Assembly: GCA_020718945.1 (NCBI GenBank)
Contig: DYRB01000220.1
Coordinates: 1-5,690 of the forward strand
DNA from: Lamprocystis purpurea
Lineage (GTDB): Bacteria; Pseudomonadota; Gammaproteobacteria; Chromatiales; Chromatiaceae
Reading direction: 5' to 3'
Length of the DNA: 5,690 nucleotides
Shown here piece by piece: positions 1-5,690 of the stretch. The notes under the pieces are model-generated. The model saw nothing but the letters and a program-made list of their open reading frames with translations. It was not told the origin of the DNA and did not search any database. A program made the position numbers and the translations under genes. Within the stretch, counting starts at the first letter, position 1. Each line of letters starts with the position of its first letter.

Positions 1-236
1 GGGCTCGCTGCGCTTCGCCCGGTCGCGCCGAGGCGGCGCTCCCACGGTGTTTCCGGCCGCGGTGCCAGGTGTTGCTCTCAAATTTGGAATGGCTGGCCGC
101 CAGGTTGGCGTTGCAGGGCTCGATGCACTATCTATCCCATCGCCGCGCCGCGGACAAGTCACGGCCGTCAGGTTGTGCTGTCGCGCTTGGCCAAGCTACC
201 ATGCCCCCCTTTTTCCGTCGTTTCGGAGCCAGAACC
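1..236 (+). other. Non-coding leader region upstream of dapA
   Basis: I see no gene that I can support here. On the + strand none of the three frames meets a stop codon before position 236, so no + strand gene visibly ends in this stretch; the open frames have no family resemblance and look like chance openness of GC-rich DNA. A short, less GC-rich patch at about 71-140 (with AAATTT at 80-85 and CTATCTATCC at 128-137) is where a promoter would most easily sit. The only pair I could find, TTGGCG at 105-110 and TATCTA at 129-134 with an 18-bp gap, is too weak to call. The segment probably holds the dapA promoter and 5' untranslated leader. Confidence 0.4.
225..228 (+). promoter_or_regulatory. 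Ribosome binding site of dapA
   Basis: GGAG ends 8 nt before the ATG at 237. This Shine-Dalgarno core decides the start: the same frame stays open upstream to beyond position 69, but only the 237 ATG has a well-placed GGAG and gives the length and N-terminus normal for DapA. Confidence 0.75.
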
Positions 237-1112
237 ATGTTGCGCGGCAGTATCGTTGCCCTGGTTACCCCCATGGACCAGGACGGTCGGGTGGACTATG
301 AGGCGTTGGGCCGGCTGGTGGACTGGCATGTCGCCGAGGGGACCTCGGGGATCGTTGCCGTGGGCACCACCGGCGAGTCGGCGACCCTGGACGAGGAGGA
401 GCACTGCAAGGTCATCCGCCGCGCGGTCGAATTCGCCGCCGGGCGCATCCCGGTCATCGGTGGCACCGGGGCCAATGCCACCTCCGAGGCCATCCGCCTG
501 ACCCGGTGCGCCCAGGAGGTCGGGGCCACCGCTGCCCTGCTGGTGACGCCCTACTACAACAAGCCGACCCAGGAGGGACTCTACCTCCATTACAAGGCCG
601 TGGCCGAGGCGGTGGACATACCGCAGATCCTCTACAACGTACCGGGGCGCACCGCCTGCGACCTGTCCCCGGAGACCACCGGGCGCCTGGCCGCCTTGCC
701 CAACATCATCGGCCTCAAGGACGCCACCGGCGACCTGGCCCGGTTGCCCCGCCTGCGCTCCCTGTGCGGCCCGGAGTTCGCCCTCTACAGCGGGGACGAT
801 GCCACCGGCTGCGAGTTCATGCTGCGCGGCGGCGACGGGGTCATCTCGGTAACCAACAACGTGGCGCCGCGCCTGATGGCCCAGATGTGTGCCGCGGCCC
901 TGGCCGGTGACCGCTGTGCGGCCATGGACCTGAATGCCCGACTCGACCCGCTGCACCACGAATTGTTCGTGCAGTCCAACCCCATCCCCGTAAAATGGGC
1001 GGTGGCCGAGTTGGGCTTCGGTGGCCCGGGCATCCGTCTGCCGCTGACCTGGCTTACCGACGAATTGCAGCCGCGGGTCCGCGAGGCCATGCGTCACGCC
1101 GGGATCGGCTAG
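237..1112 (+). CDS. dapA: 4-hydroxy-tetrahydrodipicolinate synthase DapA
   Basis: Cytoplasmic aldolase (class I, N-acetylneuraminate lyase superfamily, TIM barrel) that condenses pyruvate with L-aspartate-4-semialdehyde, the first committed step to diaminopimelate and lysine. The 291-residue product is almost the length of the E. coli enzyme (292) and can be read in its numbering. The pyruvate-binding GTTGES motif is at 43-48 (Thr44, Thr45), and the PYYNKP motif at 105-110 contains Tyr107. Tyr133 lies in LYNVPGRT (132-139) with substrate-binding Arg138, and the Schiff-base lysine is Lys161 in GLKDATG (159-165). Of the E. coli lysine-inhibition residues, Ser48, Ala49, His56, Asn80, Glu84 and Tyr106 are present, while position 53 is Glu in place of His. 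The start at 237 was chosen for its GGAG site and the family-typical opening MLRGSIVALVTP. The gene is intact, and bamC follows downstream as in E. coli. Confidence 0.97.
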   Translation: MLRGSIVALVTPMDQDGRVDYEALGRLVDWHVAEGTSGIVAVGTTGESATLDEEEHCKVIRRAVEFAAGRIPVIGGTGANATSEAIRLTRCAQEVGATAALLVTPYYNKPTQEGLYLHYKAVAEAVDIPQILYNVPGRTACDLSPETTGRLAALPNIIGLKDATGDLARLPRLRSLCGPEFALYSGDDATGCEFMLRGGDGVISVTNNVAPRLMAQMCAAALAGDRCAAMDLNARLDPLHHELFVQSNPIPVKWAVAELGFGGPGIRLPLTWLTDELQPRVREAMRHAGIG

Positions 1113-1124
1113 GAGCCTGACGGC

Positions 1125-1196
1125 GCTCGGGTTCGCAGCCCGGGTCGGTCAGCGTACTCGGCTCGGCCGACCTACCCGGACAGCCGAGATCGGCCG
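1125..1196 (+). repeat. Cluster of overlapping inverted repeats after dapA
   Basis: Three potential stems follow the dapA stop. GCTCGGGT (1125-1132) can pair with GCCCGGGT (1138-1145) using three G-U pairs around a 5-nt loop. GGTCGGTC (1143-1150) can pair with GGCCGACC (1165-1172) with one G-U pair. CTCGGCT (1157-1163) pairs perfectly with AGCCGAG (1182-1188). The second and third cannot form together as simple hairpins because their arms interleave, and CGGCCG occurs at both 1164-1169 and 1191-1196. None is followed by a T-run, so none is a standard intrinsic terminator. They may be a 3'-end stabilising structure, a leader structure for bamC, or chance in very GC-rich DNA. Confidence 0.35.
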
Positions 1197-1257
1197 GTTC
1201 TGGGGAAGCCGCCGCTGCGGCACCAGGCGGGCGCCCCGGCCCTGCCGCCCAAGGATC

Positions 1258-1286
1258 TTGGGGCCCGGGCGGGTCCGCGGTGTAGT
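1258..1286 (+). promoter_or_regulatory. Weak candidate sigma70 promoter for bamC
   Basis: TTGGGG (1258-1263) and TGTAGT (1281-1286) are separated by exactly 17 bp and lie about 55 bp before the bamC start. They match 3 of 6 and 4 of 6 consensus positions. The spacing is ideal but the boxes are weak, so this could be chance; it is the best promoter-like pair I found in the dapA-bamC gap. Confidence 0.2.
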
Positions 1287-1341
1287 TCCGGGCGCAATTG
1301 CGAAGACAGCTCAACAGTCCCCCCACGCGAAGCGAGACCCT

Positions 1342-2508
1342 ATGAGAAACTCCCTTGCCCTGGTTGCCCCTATCCTGGCTGGGCTGATTCTGGCGGGCTG
1401 CGGCAGCAGTTCGTTCCTCGATAACATGCTCCCCGACCAGCGCCTCGCCTACAAGAAACAACTGGAGGCGGCAGACAACTTGGAGGTTCCGCCGGATCTG
1501 TCCAAGGGTGAGTTTGACAACGCCCTGGATGTTCCGCCGGCCGGGTCCGCGACCCTTTCCGAGTACTCCGGGGAGCGCGCCAAGCGCAAGGCTGTGGCCA
1601 CCAGCGGGGAGGTGCTTCCTGAGGCCAAGGACGTGCAGCTGCGGCGCGAGGGCAATACCCGCTGGCTGGAGGTCGGGGCGGCGCCCGCCGAGGTGTGGCC
1701 GCGGGTGGTCTCGTTCTGGCGCGAGCAGGGTATATTGCTGGTCGAGCAGAACCCCGCGGCGGGGATCATGAAGACCGACTGGCTGGACAACCGCGCCGAG
1801 ATCCGTCAGGACTTCATCACCCGCATGGTGCAGAAGGTTGCCGAGGGGATCTACGCCACGTCCACCCGCGACCAGTACCGCGTGCGCCTGGAGCGTGGCA
1901 CCAAGCCGGGCACCACCGAAGTCCGTCTGACCCACACGGCGATGAAGGAGCGCATCCTCTCCAACACCGTCGGCGAGGGTAACCACGCCATCTGGGAGCC
2001 CGCCCCGGCGGAGCCGGAGAAGGAAGCGGAAATGCTCGGTCGGCTGATGAGCTACCTCGGCGTCACCGACCGACGCGCCCTGGCCGGTACGGCGGGCGGC
2101 GGGTCCGGGGCGGGCGGCGAGGGGGCCGCGCGGGCGGCCACGGCGCGCCTGGTGGCCGACGGTGACGGCTCCGCCCTGGTGATCTCCGATGAGTTCCGGC
2201 GCGCCTGGCGCCTCACCGGCACCGCCCTGGACCGCGCCGGCTTTGCGGTTGAGGACCGCGACATGAGCACCGGGACCTACTACGTGCGCTATGACCCGGG
2301 TTCCGATGCCGCCCGGGAGAAGGAGGGCTTTTTCTCCAGAATGGCCTTCTGGCGCAGCAAGGACATAGATCCGGTCAAGAAGCATCAGGTGAAGGTGGTC
2401 GCCGCCGGGGCCGAGACCCGGGTGACCGTCCTGAACGCGGCAGGGCAGCGCGACGACAGCCCTGCCGGGCGCAAGATCCTGGCCCTGCTCCAAGAGCAGA
2501 TCCGCTAG
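1342..2508 (+). CDS. bamC: Outer membrane protein assembly factor BamC (lipoprotein)
   Basis: Accessory lipoprotein of the BAM complex, which folds beta-barrel proteins into the outer membrane; BamC binds BamD through an extended N-terminal arm. The 388-residue product starts with a lipoprotein signal whose lipobox LAGC (17-20) makes Cys20 the lipidated residue, and it is the only cysteine in the protein. Gly at +2 fits outer-membrane sorting. Residues 21-99 are the low-order arm, with AYKKQ at 36-40 and a proline-rich stretch near 49-66 like the BamD-binding arm. Two helix-grip domains follow, about 100-205 and 270-388, joined by a Gly/Ala/Glu-rich linker (about 244-268). The second domain carries a GFFSR loop at 329-333. 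E. coli BamC is 344 residues; the linker and the loop could explain the excess. Start chosen at ATG 1342 because the lipoprotein signal begins there; the site before it (AGCGAG, 1331-1336) is weak. Upstream dapA supports the call. Confidence 0.92.
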   Translation: MRNSLALVAPILAGLILAGCGSSSFLDNMLPDQRLAYKKQLEAADNLEVPPDLSKGEFDNALDVPPAGSATLSEYSGERAKRKAVATSGEVLPEAKDVQLRREGNTRWLEVGAAPAEVWPRVVSFWREQGILLVEQNPAAGIMKTDWLDNRAEIRQDFITRMVQKVAEGIYATSTRDQYRVRLERGTKPGTTEVRLTHTAMKERILSNTVGEGNHAIWEPAPAEPEKEAEMLGRLMSYLGVTDRRALAGTAGGGSGAGGEGAARAATARLVADGDGSALVISDEFRRAWRLTGTALDRAGFAVEDRDMSTGTYYVRYDPGSDAAREKEGFFSRMAFWRSKDIDPVKKHQVKVVAAGAETRVTVLNAAGQRDDSPAGRKILALLQEQIR

Positions 2509-2716
2509 CCGTGGCGCTGCCGCCGGGCTCCACCTGGGTTGTCGCCCGAGCCTTGGAAACCGCGGCCCGTCCGCCGTTCCCGAGCTGCCTGATCGCCGCG
2601 TCCGCGCCCTCAGGGGCCTGCGGCCTGGTGTTGGTCGGCTACGTCAGGGGGCGCAGTCTGCCTCGCGGCTATCGGCGTTCCTATCGATCCAGTCGCACTG
2701 AGCGTGCTGTAACACA
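2509..2716 (+). other. Spacer between bamC and prsT with one doubtful 69-codon frame
   Basis: No T-tracted terminator and no convincing promoter are visible. An open frame begins with GTG at 2511, two bases after the bamC stop, and ends with TGA at 2718-2720, so it overlaps the prsT start as ATGA. By hand count about 90% of its first 46 or so codons end in G or C, against roughly 70% at the first and second positions, which is mildly coding-like. The bias fades in the last 20 codons. The putative product is rich in Arg, Ser, Pro, Ala and Gly, resembles no family I know, and lacks a ribosome binding site. I do not call it a gene. A weak stem CGGGC (2524-2528) with GCCCG (2544-2548) has a 15-nt loop and no T-run. 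Confidence 0.4.
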
Positions 2717-5599
2717 ATGAAGCATTTGTCATTTTTGCGGGCGCTGGCGATGGGTGCGGGGCTGGCTCTGACGGGGGCCCAGTCCGCTGCCGCCCAGGAT
2801 GCCGCCACGGACCCGGTTGCGAAGCGTTCCGCCTCGCAGAGCTACGAACAGGCCCTGGTCGCGTTCAACCTGGGTGAGGTCCGCACCTCTTTCATTTTCC
2901 TCAAGAGCGCCCTCCAGTCGGACCCCTTCCTGCTCCCGGCGCACCTGCTGCTCGGCAAGATCTACCTGCAACTCGGCCACGGCGACCGGGCCGAGAAGGA
3001 ACTGCTCATCGCCGACGGGCTGGGGGCGCACCGTTCCCTGATCCTGGTCCCCTTGGCCCGGGCCTATCTCCTGCAAGACAAACCGGAGCAGGTCATTGCC
3101 GAGCTCTTTCCCCTGGGCAACGTGGCTGAGGAGGACGCGGAACTGCTCGCCCTGCGCGGCGAGGCCCACCTCCAGCTCGACCAGCACTACGACGCCCGCC
3201 GGGCCTTCACCCAGGCCCTGGAGCGTGACCCCAGATCGGTGCCGGCCCTGCTCGGACGCATCCGTGTCCTCCTGCAGCAGGGCGAACTGGGCGAAGCGGC
3301 CTACAGCGCCAAGGGCGCGGTAGAACTGGCGCCGAGAAACGCTCAAGCGTGGTACTACAAAGGGCTGATCGCGCGTACCCAGGGCGACATCCCCACCGCG
3401 CTGAGCGATTTCGAGACGGCCAGCAGGCTCCTGCCGACCCTGCTCCCGGCCCAGATCGGGCGTATCGGGGTGCTCATGGACCTCGGGCGGATGGACCACG
3501 CCGAAGAGGCGATCAGCGCCGTGCGCAAGATCTATCCAGACGACCCGCGCTCCTTCTATCTGGAGTCGGTGGCCAAGTCCCGGCGGGGCAACGAGGCTCA
3601 GGCCAAGGTCGCCCTGGATGGGGCCGCCAACCTGCTGTTGCAGCTACCGCGGGAGATGATCGACGGGCATACGCCGACCCTGCTGCTGGCCGGTATCGTC
3701 CACTACAGCCTCAAGCAATGGGATCAGGCCAACGACTATCTCAACGCCTACATCCGGCGCTTTCCGGACGCGGTAGGCCCGCGCGTGTTGGTCGGGCAGA
3801 TCGCCCTGGACCGCAAGCAACAGGAGGTGGCCATCATGACCCTGGAGGCGGCCCTTGCCCAGGCCCCCCGGGATCAGCGAGTCCTGTCCCTGCTGGCCGA
3901 GGCCTATATGCGCGAGGGCCAGCACCTGAAGGCGTCCCAGTTGTTGCAGACGGCCATCGATGCGGCCGACGAGAGCGTCGCCCTGAAGGCCCAGAGGGCG
4001 GTCAACCAGTTCGGCCTGGGTCGCCAGGGCGAGGCCATCGAGACCTTGGGCTCGGTCTTCCAGGTCAGGCCGGAGTTGGCCAACGCCGGTGCCACCTTGG
4101 TGGTCATGCTGCTGAAGAGCCGCCGCTACGACGAGGCGGTGGACAACTCCCTGCGCCTGGTGGCCGAACACGGCACTAACTTGACCTACATCAACCTACT
4201 GGGTGTGTCGGCCCTGGCCAAGGGGGACTTCGACTTGGCCCGCTGGGCCTTCACGCTGGTCCTGGCCCTGGACCCCGGCCTTCTCCCGGCCCAGCTCAAT
4301 CTGGCCGAGTTGGCCCTGCGACAAGGCAGTCTGACCCAGGCCCGAGAGCGCCTTGACGACTTCACCGCCGCCCACCCGGAGAGCGTCTCGGCCATGCTGC
4401 TGTTGGCCCGTGTCCTGGAGGCCCAGGGCCAGACCGACGAGGCCCTCCGGGTGGCCGGGCGTGCCGCCGAAGCCGATCCCATGGCGATCCCGGTGGTGAT
4501 CTACCTCACCGACCTGTTGCTCAAGACCGGCGCGGCGCCGAAGGCCCTGAGCCTGGTCGAGGGGTTGGAGTCCAGGTTGTCTCACCTGGACGATGTGGAC
4601 CTGCTCGCGGCCCTGAGCCGTGCCTACATCGCCAACGGCCAGCGCACGGCGGCGCAGACGGTCCTGCAGCGCGGGTCTAGCGTCGCCGGTTACGATGCCC
4701 GGGCCCTGATGACCATCGCCGACCTGCAGAAGGATGCCGGCGACCTCACCGGGTCCGCCTGGTCCCTGCAAAAGGCCATGGAGGGCGATCCGACCCACAT
4801 CGAGGCCCGCATCAAGCTAGGCGAACTGCGTGCCGAGCTCGGCCAGATGGACAAGGCGGCGGTGGTTGCCCAAGATCTGTTGGAGGACTTTCCGGACAAA
4901 CCCTTCGGCTACCACCTGCTGGGGACCATCCGCCAGAAGGAGGGCGACGACCGCGGGGCCCTGGCGAGCTATAGGGCCGCCCTGTCGCGCCAGGACTCGC
5001 CCATCCTGGCGGTGCGGGTCTATGGTGCGGAGCGGCGGGTCAACGGTGAGGCGGCAGCACTGAGCTTCCTACGCGGCTGGCTGGAGCGTCACCCTGGGGA
5101 CCAGATCGCCTCGCTGGCGGTAGCCGAGGGGTTCTTCGCCACCCAGCAGTGGGATAGGGCCCGCGAACTCTACGAACAGGCATTGACCAAGACCCCGGAT
5201 GCCGCCCTTCCCCTCAACAACCTGGCCCTGATCTATCTCCAGCAGGGTGATCCGCGGGCCCTGGAATTCGCCCAAAGGGCCCACCGGGCCAACCCGGGGT
5301 CGCACCTCATCGTCGATACCCTAGGTTGGGTCCTGGTGCGCACGGGACAGGTCGAAGAGGGGCTCAAGTATCTGCGCGACGCCCTCTCGCGGGCCGGTGT
5401 CGACCCGGGCATCCAATATCATGTCGCCTTCGCCCTGGGCGAACTGGGCCGGCGCGACGAGGCCATCGCCGAGTTGGAGATTGCCACGGCCGGTGGGCGG
5501 ACCTTCGGCGACCGGGACGCGGCGCGCGATCTGCTCAAGCGCCTGCGCCAACAGCCCAAGGCACCGCAAGCCCAGAAGGTGCCCGCGCCGGCGTCCTGA
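2717..5599 (+). CDS. prsT: PrsT-like XrtA/PEP-CTERM-system TPR protein
   Basis: A 960-residue exported protein built almost wholly of tetratricopeptide repeats, roughly two dozen 34-residue helix pairs from about residue 40 to 930. Such solenoids hold protein partners; PrsT is known by its co-occurrence with exosortase A (XrtA) and exopolysaccharide genes, and its molecular role is unsettled. A signal peptide (Lys2, His3, Arg8, hydrophobic 9-22) ends in an AAA|Q cleavage site after Ala26, placing the protein in the periplasm. Signs of PrsT rather than a generic TPR protein are LARAYLLQ at 113-120, AELLALRGEA at 141-150, LNNLALIY at 833-840 followed by GDPRALE at 844-850, and the terminal DTLGW at 867-871 with the IQYHVAFAL repeat at 899-907, all in the family's order. 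The family is often described as lipoproteins, yet this protein has no cysteine at all. The last 16 residues are a Pro/Ala/Gln/Lys tail. No Shine-Dalgarno is evident, but the start lies in a locally AT-rich stretch. Family assignment is fairly sure; a working PEP-CTERM link is inferred, since no such genes lie in the window. Confidence 0.82.
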   Translation: MKHLSFLRALAMGAGLALTGAQSAAAQDAATDPVAKRSASQSYEQALVAFNLGEVRTSFIFLKSALQSDPFLLPAHLLLGKIYLQLGHGDRAEKELLIADGLGAHRSLILVPLARAYLLQDKPEQVIAELFPLGNVAEEDAELLALRGEAHLQLDQHYDARRAFTQALERDPRSVPALLGRIRVLLQQGELGEAAYSAKGAVELAPRNAQAWYYKGLIARTQGDIPTALSDFETASRLLPTLLPAQIGRIGVLMDLGRMDHAEEAISAVRKIYPDDPRSFYLESVAKSRRGNEAQAKVALDGAANLLLQLPREMIDGHTPTLLLAGIVHYSLKQWDQANDYLNAYIRRFPDAVGPRVLVGQIALDRKQQEVAIMTLEAALAQAPRDQRVLSLLAEAYMREGQHLKASQLLQTAIDAADESVALKAQRAVNQFGLGRQGEAIETLGSVFQVRPELANAGATLVVMLLKSRRYDEAVDNSLRLVAEHGTNLTYINLLGVSALAKGDFDLARWAFTLVLALDPGLLPAQLNLAELALRQGSLTQARERLDDFTAAHPESVSAMLLLARVLEAQGQTDEALRVAGRAAEADPMAIPVVIYLTDLLLKTGAAPKALSLVEGLESRLSHLDDVDLLAALSRAYIANGQRTAAQTVLQRGSSVAGYDARALMTIADLQKDAGDLTGSAWSLQKAMEGDPTHIEARIKLGELRAELGQMDKAAVVAQDLLEDFPDKPFGYHLLGTIRQKEGDDRGALASYRAALSRQDSPILAVRVYGAERRVNGEAAALSFLRGWLERHPGDQIASLAVAEGFFATQQWDRARELYEQALTKTPDAALPLNNLALIYLQQGDPRALEFAQRAHRANPGSHLIVDTLGWVLVRTGQVEEGLKYLRDALSRAGVDPGIQYHVAFALGELGRRDEAIAELEIATAGGRTFGDRDAARDLLKRLRQQPKAPQAQKVPAPAS

Positions 5600-5625
5600 C
5601 CGCGGCGTGTTCGGCTACGCAAAAG

Positions 5626-5684
5626 CGCGTGATCCGCATCGCAATTTGCAAATTGCGTTTTGCAGTGCAGTTGGCGGATTCGCG
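5626..5684. repeat. Long-range inverted repeat enclosing the palindrome
   Basis: CGCG-TG-ATCCGC (5626-5637) can pair with GCGGAT-T-CGCG (5674-5684): a 6-bp and a 4-bp perfect segment separated by a small internal loop. It encloses the 18-bp palindrome and a tandem TGCAG TGCAG (5661-5670). A competing pairing joins GCAAAA (5619-5624) with TTTTGC (5658-5663). The whole tail is therefore a nested dyad with AT-rich inner parts, unlike the GC-rich genes beside it. It may be a terminator complex or the edge of a small repeat element cut by the window end. Confidence 0.35.
5640..5661 (+). terminator. Candidate intrinsic terminator of prsT (18-bp palindrome plus TTTT)
   Basis: CGCAATTTGCAAATTGCG at 5640-5657 is a perfect palindrome, followed at once by TTTT (5658-5661) and lying 40 bp after the prsT stop. 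As RNA it can fold into a 7-bp stem with a TGCA loop. The arrangement favours termination of + strand transcription only, because the other flank has no T-run on the opposite strand. The stem is AT-rich and the T-run short, so strength is uncertain. A perfect dyad of this size could equally be an operator for a gene beyond the window. Confidence 0.4.
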
Positions 5685-5690
5685 AAAAGC

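Noticed and set aside
69..236. N-terminal extension of dapA to a start at 69
   Set aside because: The extra 56 residues match nothing in DapA; the 237 ATG has a GGAG site and gives the normal length.
168..1097. 309-codon minus-strand open frame across dapA
   Set aside because: Antisense shadow of dapA, rich in Gly, Arg, Val and Gln with no recognisable domain.
1125..1145. Stem after dapA as an intrinsic terminator
   Set aside because: Three G-U pairs in the stem and no T-run after it.
1258..1341. Longer bamC from TTG at 1258
   Set aside because: It would bury the lipoprotein signal behind 28 residues; the signal must be N-terminal and starts at ATG 1342.
1054..2493. 479-codon open frame on the minus strand, antisense to bamC
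   Set aside because: It mirrors bamC codon by codon; strong G/C third positions remove stops on the opposite strand. No family resemblance, and bamC is certain.
3349..4179. 276-codon + strand frame inside prsT
   Set aside because: Out-of-frame shadow: its product is Arg/Gly/Pro-rich, while the prsT frame gives continuous TPR repeats through the same bases.
5600..5690. Integron attC site or insertion-sequence end in the 3' tail
   Set aside because: No paired GTTRRRY and RYYYAAC core sites at the right places, no transposase, and no target duplication visible; the window end prevents a stronger test.

Overview
The window reads as ordinary chromosomal DNA of a high-GC Gram-negative bacterium, most likely a gammaproteobacterium. 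The dapA-bamC gene pair is the arrangement known from E. coli, where bamC was first named dapX/nlpB because it lies just downstream of dapA. The BamC lipoprotein and a large periplasmic TPR protein imply a two-membrane envelope. The strong G/C preference at third codon positions and the style of the proteins would fit a purple sulfur or related Chromatiales lineage, but that is inference and nothing here proves the taxon.

Layout, all on the + strand. Positions 1-236 hold no gene end or gene I can defend and form the leader of dapA. dapA (237-1112) encodes 4-hydroxy-tetrahydrodipicolinate synthase with every catalytic residue in E. coli numbering. A 229-bp GC-rich spacer full of small, partly competing inverted repeats follows, with a weak promoter-like pair near its end. 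bamC (1342-2508) encodes the BAM-complex lipoprotein BamC. A 208-bp spacer holds only a doubtful 69-codon reading frame. prsT (2717-5599) encodes a 960-residue secreted TPR protein that matches PrsT, the XrtA/PEP-CTERM-system TPR protein, from end to end. The last 91 bp carry a perfect 18-bp AT-rich palindrome followed by TTTT, a plausible terminator.

How they fit: DapA makes the precursor of lysine and meso-diaminopimelate, so it feeds peptidoglycan synthesis. BamC belongs to the machine that inserts outer-membrane proteins. PrsT belongs to the exosortase/exopolysaccharide envelope system. All three serve the cell envelope. No T-tracted terminator is visible between them, so read-through is possible, although gaps of about 200 bp leave room for internal promoters.

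No mobile element, CRISPR array, tRNA or rRNA is visible. No clearly new system is present. The points most worth a second look are the prsT location beside dapA-bamC, its lack of any cysteine (so no lipobox), the ATGA junction in front of it, and the 3' palindrome.
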